Assembly: GCF_000321225.1 (NCBI RefSeq)
Contig: NW_004450276.1
Coordinates: forward strand, 6,480,801 to 6,544,800
Length of the DNA stretch: 64,000 nucleotides
From: Odobenus rosmarus divergens
Taxonomy: Eukaryota > Chordata > Mammalia > Carnivora > Odobenidae
Direction of reading: 5' to 3'
The notes under the pieces were generated by a model that did not search any database, was not told the DNA's origin, and saw only the letters and a program-made list of their open reading frames with translations. This document shows, piece by piece, positions 24,301 to 36,700 of this stretch. The position numbers were made by a program, and so were the translations under genes. Within the stretch, counting starts at the first letter, position 1, and each line of letters begins with the position of its first letter.

Positions 24301-27300
24301 AAGTATCAGTTAATAGAGTTTATTTTGGTTTCAAACAGTTTTGAGGTGAAAAAAGAATGTAGGGATGACTACATTTAAGCTAATGTAAACACAAAACTAC
24401 TGCCTTTCTTAAAATTGATAAAATCAGATTTGAAAGGAACAAACATTCCTCCGTAGTGTTTACAAACACTCTTAGTACTGAGATAATGCAGAATATATAG
24501 AATATACCTGAAGGAAAACACTGATGCTCCTCTTGTTTGTTACACATAATTAAGACCCAGAAACACCACGGTTATTAAAGATGAAATGACTTTGTAAGAA
24601 CTACTCTATCGTAAGTGCAGATGGCATTTATTCATTGACCACAGTGAAAACGCAGAATTGCTGCTCCAACATCACCCTAAGGAGATCTGAGAGCCCTGTG
24701 GCCTCCACTAGATCCGCACCTGATGGGAGGCTTTACTGGTCAAAGAAGGCGGGTTCCAGAACCAGCCCCTTGCCCTCCAGTCAGGAGCTGCGCCCCCGGT
24801 GGCCCGTGACTGGGGTCTGGAGGCCAAAGTTTAAGCAGGTGTGCCAGCGAGCCAGGACAGGGGGAGGAGCTGGGGCCAGAGAAGCTGGGCTGGGTGGAAG
24901 GAGAGGCAGGGAGCTGGGAGGTGCTAGATTCTGACAGAAACATGTTGTGCTCCTCATTCATTTTCTTCAGCACAGATAAAACTCTCGGGACAACACCTTT
25001 CCTAAAGTCAGCTTGGAGGCCCGCTAGAGATGAGGCAATGAGCTCAACAAGACCATCAAACACAAGAAGGCAAGTATGGCTGCCTTTGGAGAAGAACTTC
25101 CCGCCCAGCTGTGGAGTGCAGTCCACAGCCTTGCTGGCAACTTCTTCAGGGTCGGCCTCCTGGTCACTCTGGACAACCGTGGGAGCTTCTGCGGTGGGTG
25201 GTGGGGAGAACTCAAGAGCACCCCACCAGTTGGCTGCAATTTGGTGATCTGACTTCCCCTTCTGCCCAATCCTGCTTCTTCCCCCTACCCTACATAGTTA
25301 GGTGTGATCCCTAGTCAATGTCTTGACCCCAGACTGTGGGGGCTTCTGCTTGGGAAGGTCACTCTGATAGAGAGGCAGCAGGCCCATGACACAACAAATT
25401 CAGGTTCCCAGAAATTGCAGCGGTTAGGACCATCAGAAATACAGTTTAAACAGTCATGCATAAAACATTTAAAAAATAAAGGATGCAATTTCAGAGATGA
25501 ACCTAACACAAGAAACTATCAAGAATGAACTGGCAGATTTTTAAAAATGGAACTTCTACAAGGAAAAATGTAATTATTGAAATAAAAACCCATTGGACAG
25601 GTGAGACAACAGAATAGGACAGTGGAAGAGAGAACGGACGGGCAGAGCTGAGGAATTTCCCCGGAATCTCGCAAGCAGGGATGTCTGGAGATGGAAAACG
25701 GGAAAGAGGAGTGAAGAGCCGTGATGACCAGAATGAGAACATTCTAGCTGTTGGAGAGAGGACAGGAGACAGACGGTGTATAAAGAGAGAAGGATGACAG
25801 AATTTCCAGAAACTGGAGGAAATCTGCGGGCAGTGGGTGTTGGTGAACAGGCTGGGCAGCTCCCTAGAAGCCTGAGGATGAATGGGTAGGACGATGGGAA
25901 CTGAGGGCTCCGATCACCCCATTAGCAAGCGGCCACTCCCTGCCTGCAAAGTGGAGCTCAGCAGGGCGCTCCCTGGGGACCCGAAGGATGGCAAAGGCCT
26001 TCCTGATGTTTCTACGAAGAGATGAAGAGATGCCAAGAAATGTGTCTGCAGCTTCTGAGGGCAGAGGCCCTGTTGGGAGCTCAGCTGTAGGAGCAGAGTA
26101 CCAGGGTACTCCTGGACTTGAAACTTTAACCTACTTTGCAAATCTTAATTGACCTCTCCTCCAGATAGGGGACCAAAACCCCAAGAGCAGACTCAGAGTG
26201 TTTCTCCAACTCTAGAAAGTAGATAGTGCCCTGCCATCTAACAAGCTTAATCACCATTACCTGGGAGCAGGTTAGAGATGCAGCATCTTGGGCCACCCCA
26301 GACCTACTGAGTGAGAATCGCGTGTTTCTGCCTGGGGCTCGGGTGTTGTGGCTACAATTGAAGTATGAGAAGCACTGATGCAGTATGTAACTTCTTCTCA
26401 TTCTGCACAACACCCAACTGTTTTAAGCTATTACAGTGCCTATTTTTTGAGCTTTCTTCTACTGTGGCTCATTCTTCGAATGATGACACCAACACCACTG
26501 TCCCTCATGGGAGGATAAAAAGATGTACTCCAAGGAGGGTCCAAAAAAGTCAAACATTCACTCTAACATCCTCTACTGAACTGTGAGGTAGCTTATTTAA
26601 CAAGGAATTCAGATGTTCAGGCATGACATCCAGATTTGGTTCAAGTTACTAGTTGTTTCCCAATGCAAAGGATAAAAAAGGATTTTGGAGTTACTTTATC
26701 AACCTTATCAATTTATCATTTCAGTCATTTTGAAATAAGAAAGAAGTAAATTTAAATGCTGTATTTCAAAAGCTTAAAAGATATTCTTAATGATACATTC
26801 TTAGGCCTTTCTTAATGATGTATACAGTAACTTGTTCCCTCTCCTAAAACTTATAAAGTTTTACTAACACTGACACTGAATTTCAGTTAAAGCTGAAGCT
26901 ACATGATGTCAGAACTCCCAATGATTTCAGGCCAGTGGAAAAAAAAAATCGGTCATTTTAAGAGAAGTAAGACATTCCAGCAGGCTCTTGACTATTGTTT
27001 CCTTTTCAAATGCTCTTCTGACACTAGTTGATAATCATCATTTACAAGACCCAAGTTTGTTCTAGCCTACCAGAAATTTAAAGAAAATGGTTATTGACAC
27101 CAAAACTTTAGGTTATTTTCCCAAACATAACAGAGAAAACCAAATAAAGTAAAAGAGACTTATAAATGTTTGCTTTGCTTAACAGAAATTCTCCATTGGT
27201 CTGAGAGATGATGCTGAGTGGAAATTAGGGCAGGATTTGGGCTGCAAGTAAAGACTAAGGCAAGATGCGGGGAGCTTGGGAAAAATCCTAACTCCTCACG

Positions 27301-30300
27301 GTTTGCATCTTCATAATTCTGCAACAGTGCCACACGATACCAGAAACCGGGCCCCCTAGTGGATTGACAGGGTTAATGATTTCAACACTGGGAGGTAGGA
27401 AACTAAGTAGAAGAATGGGCTTTATCTTATTCAATCATTGATAGAGCACCTACCATACACCAAGATGGGCAGGTTGTAAATATTAATTCACCTAATTAGC
27501 ACGATACCCAACGAAGAAGGTACTATTATCCAAATTTTATAGACAGAGAAGCAGGCATAGAGTGGTTAGGTAACTTGCCCAAGGTCACATAGCTGGTCAG
27601 GGGCGAAACTGCAGCAGACAGCTCCAGAGTCTGAGGTCTGAACCACCTACCACACCGTGTCCCTGGTGAGGTTGGCTCGTCAGAAGCTTAGTCCCAGGAA
27701 GAATTTATTTAAACATCTAGCAATGTTCCACTTCTCCAGAGACTGGCCTCATGGTGATTTTAACCTTCCAGACTATAGCTGCAGCTCTGGATATAGTCCA
27801 TCAAAACAGAAAACAATGAAAGCAAAGAGAACAGAAAAGGGAAGCCAAAGGGCCACGGGATAACACAGCTATCGGCAAGTCCAGCCATTTGCTCCTCGGG
27901 AGACACCCTCTCTGAGAGTCGGTCCCATCCGCTGACAGGCAGTTGGACCAAGTCTCTCTGCTTGTCCAGACCAGGCAGTTCAGAAGCACAGCACATCAGA
28001 AGGTAAAAGCAACTAAAAGCAAGACGAAATAGAAGAACTGATAGTTGCTGCTGAAGCAGAAGACAGAAATTTGTAAGACTCCACATAAATCCTCGAATTG
28101 GCCCAGGCCTACGTAAAGTTGGAAGAAAGGTCTGATAGGCATCGCAAATGCCCGTGAGCACCACTGACTAGAACAGAGAACCACAAAGCCTGGAGAGACC
28201 TCTCCCGGATCACAGATGATGAGGCCTATGTCCAATCGTGTGCAGTAGCTACACCTGGAGGTGGAAAAGGCTGAGCTTACCACCGCGTCACATCACCAGC
28301 ACCCTGTGTGAAGGCGGCCTGTGAAAGGAGCGGTGAGAAGACCATTCAAACCCTGCCTGGAGGGAGCCCGGGCAAACTGCATCCTCCCTTGCACAACCGT
28401 GGTGGCTAAGTGTAATTGTGTGTCAGTGTGGTTGCAGCAGCCTGCACTGATGAGTTTCTTTTCAAGTTCTGTGAAATTCTGTGTTGCACGGGCGTCTGCG
28501 ACGATGACGCTGATTGTGTCACGTGTCCTCTCTGTGGGGTACTCCTTAGACCAACTCTGTCTGATCCTAGGACTGAGAACAGTTCCAGTGCTCCCGATCA
28601 ACCGATTCATTGGTATCTTCAGGCACAGCAGCTGTGTAATGGGCTTGCTCAGGTTTCTCTTTCAACTTTGGTTCCTAGGAAACTCAAACTCCCAGCCCTC
28701 GTGCAAGCAGGCATGCTGGCATCCTGGCATGATGTTTTCTGCTCATCCCAGGCTCCATTTTGTGTCTTTGCCCTCTCCTTCCCTCTCTTCCCATTTATTC
28801 TGTCTTGTGTTTCAAACTTCTTTGAAGGCCACCTATATCCTTTCCGGAATTAGGTCAGGGTAAATCCCTGAATGAATGAATGAATGAAACGTCAATGGGG
28901 AAACTGAGCTTCGAGATCACCTAGGTAGCCATTTCTTAAAAAGCCAGGATCTAGGTCTCCTGACTTTCAACTTAATGTCCTTGAAATAAATTGTATTAAT
29001 AGTGGCAATTCTCAATCATTAAGACACTTTAGATTAGATTTAAAATACTATTTTTAAGAAGAAAGAAAAAGCTAGATGTTGGCTAACAGACTTTTCTGGG
29101 TAAAGAACATACCAAGAAAATAACTGTTTTCGAGCAGTGGAACGAAAGGCAATCTTTAGCACTGGGAAAGCCCCGGAAGCACGTCAATAGATTTATTTTG
29201 ATCCCCAGTGTATTTCATGGAATACTGATGACATGTCAAATCTGCATGCGAGGTTACAGTGACTACCCCAGAGAAACGTTTCAAACAGTGATTTCTGGAA
29301 AGTCAAAAATATTCTGAACTCAAAGTTGTCATCAGGAAGTTGATGTTTGAATTGCGTGTCACATTTTATTAGAACGGTATTGTAGCCACGTATCAGAATA
29401 ATATGTTTTCATCAGTCACTGAGGTATCACTTTGCTTTGAATGTTCTGAGGTAATTTAAAGAAAATAAAAAGAATGTCTAAGTATGACATTAAGTTCCAG
29501 AGGGGGAGAAATGAAATAGTACAGTTTAAAAGGTGAATAGTTAAAAGTCCCATCTTGTAATTCAATTCATTCAGAAGCCTGTGCCTTGGTGTTTTCACCC
29601 TCACCCGTACTATCCTGGCATCTTAAAATGTCCTTTGTATTAGGCAACAACGTAAGTGCTACAGAACAAATTCCAAAAGGAAGAGATGTTACAAAAGATT
29701 TTTTAGATATTCAATTAATTGAGAGGCTAATGTTTTTAGAGAATAAATTAGGAAAAGTTCCCAGTTTCCAGAAACAGAATAGAGCTCAAAGATTTTCAAT
29801 AGATTTCACTGCAAGCAAAATACAACCGATCGTATTCGCAGAGACGGGAAGAAAAAGCAACTGCCAAGAAATAATCCATGATGTCAGAGCATCACACGTG
29901 ACCATAAAGTAGGGAAGCTGACTTTTAAACAGACATCTCAGAGCTCACAAATCCAAACGAGCACTGCCTGCAAAGTAGTTACTTTGAGAGGCTGAGACTG
30001 AATAATGTTTCAGAATCCTTCGGTTCGCACAAGCAGGGCCCTCGGCACTTTATTCTGAATATCCTCTGTGACAGCCAATCTTTACCTGTGAGGAGGATTT
30101 GGAGCTATATAGGTCAAAAAATGCAGCAGGAGTCTAAAAGCAAGTGTGTGTGTGCGTGTGTGTGTGTGCGTGCGTGTGTGTGTGTGTTGGCACGTGGCCA
30201 GACACCAGTTCTGAAGATGACTGCCATCATGTTGCAAGCAATGGCCATATTCATGCCAAAGACCACAATTTCTCAGGATGCCGGGTGACCCGATGATGGC

Positions 30301-33300
30301 AGTTGGTGTATACTGAGGCACCAGGGCGTGGCAGACTCTGCGCTGAGCACCTGCTGTGCCCTCTCCCGCTTAACCTTCAGGACTCAGAGTCAGGTGTCGT
30401 TGTTACCTCCATTGTCTAAATGAAGAAACAGAGGCTCCAAAGTCCAGAAGTCACGTGGTTAGGTGACAGGGCTGGGATTTGAACCCAGGAATGTCTGATA
30501 CCGGACTTCATGCTCTCACGTCACAGTAGGCAAGGCCTTTTACAGCTCCAGCTGGGACCTGGGTGCATGCGCTCTACCAGGCACGCTTGGGTTGGAATTT
30601 ACTGAGATTGAGGGAGAGAGAGGGAATGGGAGAGGGAGACAAGAAGCGGGGGAGAGAGAGAGATCACTGCTCCCAACGGTAGTTTCATTTCATTCCCAGG
30701 GGATTGTGAAAGGGGAACACTGAGGGGCGAAAAGGAGGCAGGAAGTAGACAAACATCAACTTTCTAAAATTGACTAATTTTCTCAGAGTGGGGTGGACCT
30801 CTCTGGGGCTGGGACAGGATGAGACAGAGAAAGCAGGATAGGATTTGGAGGTGTAAATGGATTAATACCCAAGAGGTCAACACCTAACTTCTGGCACGGT
30901 CGAAACACTTCCGAAACATTGCTAAATCTTCAACTGAGTGACTTAAAACTCAGAATGGTAATCATCGAAATTATTATGCAGAAGAGTATTTACATGAAAA
31001 GTGTTCTATAAATAACCACTGACCTTCATAGTACAAGAATTCCTAAATGTTAACTATCGGTAATCTGGCCACAGGAATGTTAATAAACTCAGCTAGAGGA
31101 GATTTTTCTGTCAAATGTGTTCTCGTCATTTTCTAACTATATCTTTGGCCTTGGTATTCATAATTCATAGTGAATGTTAACTTTCTCAAGAGTTTCAAAT
31201 AGAAAAAAATCACCTGGTGGTATTTCTTCAGGATGTTGTGCATTTCAGCCACATCTTCACTCGTGATGGTCTTGATGATGTATCTTTTGTCGTAGGAAGT
31301 GTGGAATCGAGCCCCACTGCGCGCCTGGGAATCGTTGGGAAGGGGTGCGCTCCTGGTCAAGGAATTCTTCCGGTCGGGATAAGGTGGGGGAGAGGAGGGA
31401 AAAGACTGGTTAGAGGCACGGCCTTCTGATTTTCAGATCATGTGTGGTCATCACAAGTTTTCAGACGCATTTATGTTTGGAACAAACTGGTATAAGGAGG
31501 ATGACAACATTATCTATTCGTCATAACTCAAATTGCTAGTTCTTCAAATGAAATGAAAACAGCCTGGATATATACTATGCTTCTAATGTCCTCAGAGTAG
31601 GCTAATGCCTAGAATTACAATCAACGTTATTTTGTTCACCTTGTTCTTTTCTGAGCTGGACAAGAGCTCAATTTTTCTTCTGAATCAAATTAGGTTCTGG
31701 TCACGAAAAAATGTTTTTTACACTCCCCGAGTGGTTTCCCTATAGGACAGGTATTCTGTCAAACAGCAAGCAGGAACTATTTCTCCTAATTCTGATACCA
31801 CCCCCATGAAGTGGTTACTATTAACATCATTGTAGTTTTACAGATGAGGAGATGGGGACAAGAGAGGGTTGATAACTGAGCACAGGCCCCACGACCGGTA
31901 AGGGGAAGCGCTGGAGTCACATCTCCGGTGTGGTTGGCTCAGAGCCCCAGTTCTCAACTAGTAAACCCCCAAAACTGCGCTGTCTGCCGCATGCCTTGCG
32001 AGGGGCCTGAGCAGCTGTATTCTAAACTAGCTCCTCACAAGACTCGATTTTGGTCCATCCTCCACCCCCCTTCAGCCATTTTTGAGAGGAACTTAGCTCC
32101 TGGAGGGTGGACGAGGAGGGGTTCTGAGCAGGGGCTCTGGTAGCATCATTTCATTTCCAGTATCTGGCTCCTGCTATCGACACTCCAGGTAGGTAAGTCC
32201 ACCCTAACGTCTGCCCTTTCCTCACCCGTGACTCTCCTGTTTGAATCTCTCATTTCCTTAGCCTCCCAGAAACCTCTCCCCCTTCCTCCCAGCTTCCTAC
32301 TCTGGTCACTCAGACTCCTAGGATAACCTCCAGCATCTCAGAAGTCTGAACCTCACCCCTGATGCCTCTGTTCCTCAGTACTGACCTTCCTGCCCTGCCT
32401 GGCCCCACTGGGTTGCGTAGGACGGATTCAAAGGCGAAGACACCTTCCCTCTCCAACTTCCTCTCTAAATGTGGGACTGAGTTGGACAAGAGCTTAAATT
32501 TTCTTCTGAATCAAATTAGGTTCGAAAGCCCCACTGAATGTCCACTAAAGGGGACACAGATGTCTTCAGAGAGGCGGGTGATTATCCCTGCATCATGGAT
32601 TTTCAATGAAAGAGTTCCTTTCTGTCTGGTATATTCAAGTCTCTTTATCCTTTCCTTCCTTTCTAGATGAAATCCGACAGGATTGAGCCCTATGAAGTAC
32701 AACTATGTCGCAGGGGCAGTAACTCAGGAAGGTCCTTCTGGTGCTGAGGGAGTGGCCGGCGAGCGCTGTCACTCACTGCCACATCCTGCGACAGCGCATC
32801 TTGATCAGAGCGCTGCCAGGCACACCTGTCAAGTGCAGAGCCAAAGCTGCCAATGAACTGAATTTGCTTTCTTTAGGTTATTGGGAAACTGGAGAGAAGA
32901 AAAAAAATCGATGTAACTTCCAATGAGGTTAAAGAGCAGGAATTGGCAGTGTTAAATATTCTTGAGACAACTGAAATCCATTAGACAGACTGAGAAGGAT
33001 GAAAATAATTTTCAGGACAAAAATGGCCATATTCATGAGAGTCTAATTCTCCATGACCTTGTTTTGTTTTTTCTTCCTCAAAAAAATTCTCCTTTGCACT
33101 ACTTCCTACTAAGAAGAAAAAGGAAGAAAATCAAAGTGAATTTCCCTTCTTGGGGTTTTAAACACTAGCCAAAAACAAACAAACAAACAAACAAACAAAC
33201 AAAACAATCATTGCCATGGGCTAATGGTCTTACATTTTCCTCCCACACATTAACCTGCAAAAAAATCATTCCAAATAACTTCTTTTTGGAAGGGGGCGGG

Positions 33301-33754
33301 GCAGGTAATAAAGGATACCTGTGCTCAGCAAAGGATAGAATGAGAGCAACATATTCATTAATATCAGATATTAAAGTCTAACATTCGATCACAGACCAAC
33401 GGGAGAGAATAAAATTGAAAGCTGCACAGTAAGTGCTTCTCAAACTTTAATGAGCCACCAAATCACCCTGGGGGATCATGTTGAAATGCAGATTCTGACC
33501 CCGCAGCTGTGGGTGGGGGCATCTGAAGAAGCAGATGATGCTGATATAGTCACGGTAGGTCTGTCTCCCAGGTGAGAATCAAGGGTCTGCTGAATTGTGG
33601 CTATGATGTGCTTTGTCTGTGCAGAGTGTGTCAAGTCCTGTGCATTAAGTGTGTCATAATTACACGTTTACCTGCATGAACACCTTTCCCACCATATTCT
33701 GTCCAGTTCTGGTTTGGTTAAAATGGGAAACTTTATTTTATTTTTTTAAGGATT

Positions 33755-33789
<35 letters not shown>

Positions 33790-36700
33790 TTTGAGAGAGA
33801 GATACAGAGAGGGGGAGTGCGAGAAAGAGCAGAGGGAGAAAAACAAGCAGATTCCGTGCTCAGCGCAGAGACCCTGAGATCATGACCCAAACAGAAACCA
33901 AGAGTTGGACACTCAACTGACTGAGCCACACAGGTACCCCAAAATGTGAAGCTATATAGTGAAAAAGAAGACTTTGTTGCATTCACTGTATTAATTCACT
34001 AGAGAAATGTTTAGTAATGATAGGTACAAGGCAATGTGTGGATTTCCAAAGGGCTAGAAATGACTCATCAAATAAGCAATGGCTCTTTAGCTCAGACGCT
34101 ACATCCTTTCAAATTCTTTGTCTTCCCCTTTAGTTTCAAATATATTGATAATCATTTATTCTAGACTCTGTATTAGCATATTGTCCATGTCTTAATCCTG
34201 GTTATAACACTTTACAAATTCTAATCTTGGTTCTGCCTCAACTCAGTTTTTCAATAATCACATGAGTAGACCCAACCCACGGTGTCTACCTCCAGTGTGG
34301 GTAAGGATTTTTTTTAAGGCTCTTAGTTTTCAAATAATCAGTGAAGTTTTGTGAAAATTAAGAAAGTTCCTTTATCACTATGACCATAAAAAGATATGAA
34401 CCGAATTTATTGAAAGCCTTAGACAAGCAGAAAATCAGAAGAGTAAACACTATTTTACACAAAATGCACAATCCTTGGAATGACCCTAAGGCCTGGAAAA
34501 ATCCAACTCATTATTTCATCTTTATTTTCACAACATTCCCCTGAGATAGGAAAGGCCAGGTGCATTTTCCCACTTGAAGATAACCAAACTGTGGAGTACA
34601 ATGGAGTCAAGTAATATGCAGGCTCCTGCCTAAAGCCTCCTCTGAGGAAACCAAAAAGGACAATTTCGAAGACTAAACTTTTGCCATTACTTAACATCAC
34701 AATCATAGACTTTCTGTGGTCTTTGAAATAAGGTAGAAATGCGTGTGTGTGTGTGTGTGTGTGTATGTGAAGGCAGTGCTGTGTAGCAGTAGGGCACATG
34801 GTCTGCCACTCTTCAACCCTTGGATTTAGCCTCTCTGAGCCTCAGTTTCTGTGTCTGTAAAGTGATGGAGAATAAACTAGGGGAGAGGGTGAGCTGAATG
34901 AGAGCTCTACCACAGACCTTTTATAACTCTTAAGAACGTGTTTACTTGAAGGCACAGCGCACGGCTCCAGGAACTGCAGATTCACCTCAGTCTGCTTCCC
35001 GACAGAAGTTCAGTCAGAAAGGTACAACCATTACCTCAGCAGAGGCATCATGATGGTTTAGGATATCTGGGCCATGATTAAAAAGAAGATGGCAATAGTT
35101 CTTAGGGCAGCATGAAAATAACACTTTATAGATTCCAGATATTCTCAGGACAATTTGGGCAAGACAGAGAAAATGAGCTGAGGGAAGGACGTTGGGGCCA
35201 TGTATTGAAAGGAGTTACCAAGTGGCCTCCATACATACAGTCTGCTATGTAGCAAAACTGAATACTGAAATTCTTCAGTGTGCTCTGCTCTGTCACAAAG
35301 GAAAAATGAACCATAGTATCATACGGGACAGTTGGCGAGTTTGGGAGGTCAGGAGGAGGAAGGCTTGAGAAAAGCAGAGCTTGGGAGGGACCTTCGGGAG
35401 CCCCAAAAGGGTCCCTCTATGTGTAAATAATGCTCATAATCAAAGAGCATGACAGTTGAAAGCAACCTTGGAGATTATTCCAAACCATTCAATTTAAAGG
35501 TAATAAAACAGAATCCCAGAGAATGGAAATGATTTGTTTGCCTCAGTGCTTGAACATCTGGGTGGGACAATGTACGTGGAGGGCCTTGCAGTCACCCAGA
35601 GCAGTCAGCCTCCATCCCTCCCGCCACTGCTGCCTCCCTCCTGGGCTCAAGAGTCTGGTGTGCATTAGCGATGGGACTGCTGATACAGTCTTCTGATACA
35701 GTCTTCTGATACAGACAAACACCTTCTAATCACAATTTAGAGCATGAGCAAACTGGCACAAAACCAAAACTGTCTTTATGTTTTCAGTCTTGCCAAGTAA
35801 AAATAAATCATCAGTAACAGTTTCAATGCTAACGCAGCCCAAAGTCCTCAATTTACACTTTTATTAACAGGTGTACAAATCCATTCTGACTCATTCTAGG
35901 ACTGTTCATTACGTGACTTGAGGCAGGTAGGATTAGGAGCTGTCTTCTCTCAAGGCCAGAGCTGAGACTGATGTATGTTTGTGGAACAAGGTTTCACGAC
36001 AGGGAAAGTATGTGTGGTTGAGCGCTGGGCTTAGAGTCAGACAATTCGTCTGCACAGACAGGGCTGAAAGCTGCCTAGCACTTCATTCTTCTGACAGTCC
36101 TGTGCACAGGGGTGATGGTGTCAATCCTAAGAATTCTTCACATTTCTGACCATGTGGCACAGTACGTTGTGTCCGTTTTAATTAGTTCACATGTCCTGAG
36201 AATTGCTGGAGGTTTTCATTCTCTTTGGTGACTGGCTTCTATCTTTAAAGACTGTCCTCTCCTCTGTCTTTCCCTGCTTAAAACCGTAAGGGTTTTCTTG
36301 GCAAAGAAGGCCAAGGCTGAAACAAGTAATCCTTTACTCTGGGAATGTGAAATGCTGGGTTACTCTCCACAATGCTAAACTGGCAAGAGAGGAAGAAAGG
36401 AAAGAAAGAGAAAAAGAAGTTAAGACAAAATCCACAAGTTAGGACAAGATTTGCATGGAAGAAAGATGGTCCAGCTGAAGGCACCATTTAAAAAAAAAAA
36501 AAAATTCTTTCTCATCTTAACCATCTGATTTAAAAGACCCAGTCTGAGATGAAAATCTGATCTAACTAAAGGCCTAAAAAGCACTGCTTATAGGGCTGGT
36601 TTAGTCATCTTCAAGGTAATTCCCATTGCCAAAGTAAAATATTTACTCTCAGGAATGTTCACCATTACCTACCTGTCTGTGTGTATGAGAAATTACCCAA

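Larger units (their letters stand above)
18737..31213 (-). other. PIP4K2A: PIP4K2A intron 4 (12477 bp)
   Basis: This intron is relatively poor in young repeats, and no full-length carnivore SINE was seen. It holds an L1 3' end (19600-19775), MIR-like SINEs (20575-20765, 21895-22015, 27430-27645, 30330-30520), an AAAAG-type microsatellite (24178-24204), a possible retrocopy (24740-25270), an L1 ORF1 remnant (about 25470-25860), a MER5A-like element (26245-26380) and a GT repeat (30144-30188). I see nothing recognisable in 18740-19590, 19780-20570, 20770-21890, 22020-24170, 24210-24730, 26390-27420, 27650-30140 and 30530-31210. Confidence 0.88.

Noticed and set aside
28293..28863. Long frames on both strands (180 codons on plus, 105 on minus) in one stretch
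   Set aside because: Several overlapping frames open together reflect few AT-rich stop codons rather than coding. None shows a recognisable motif or balanced composition.
29586..29912. 108-codon plus-strand frame with reasonably mixed composition
   Set aside because: No recognisable domain, no flanking splice sites that fit a gene, and A-rich base composition explains the K/Q/N content.
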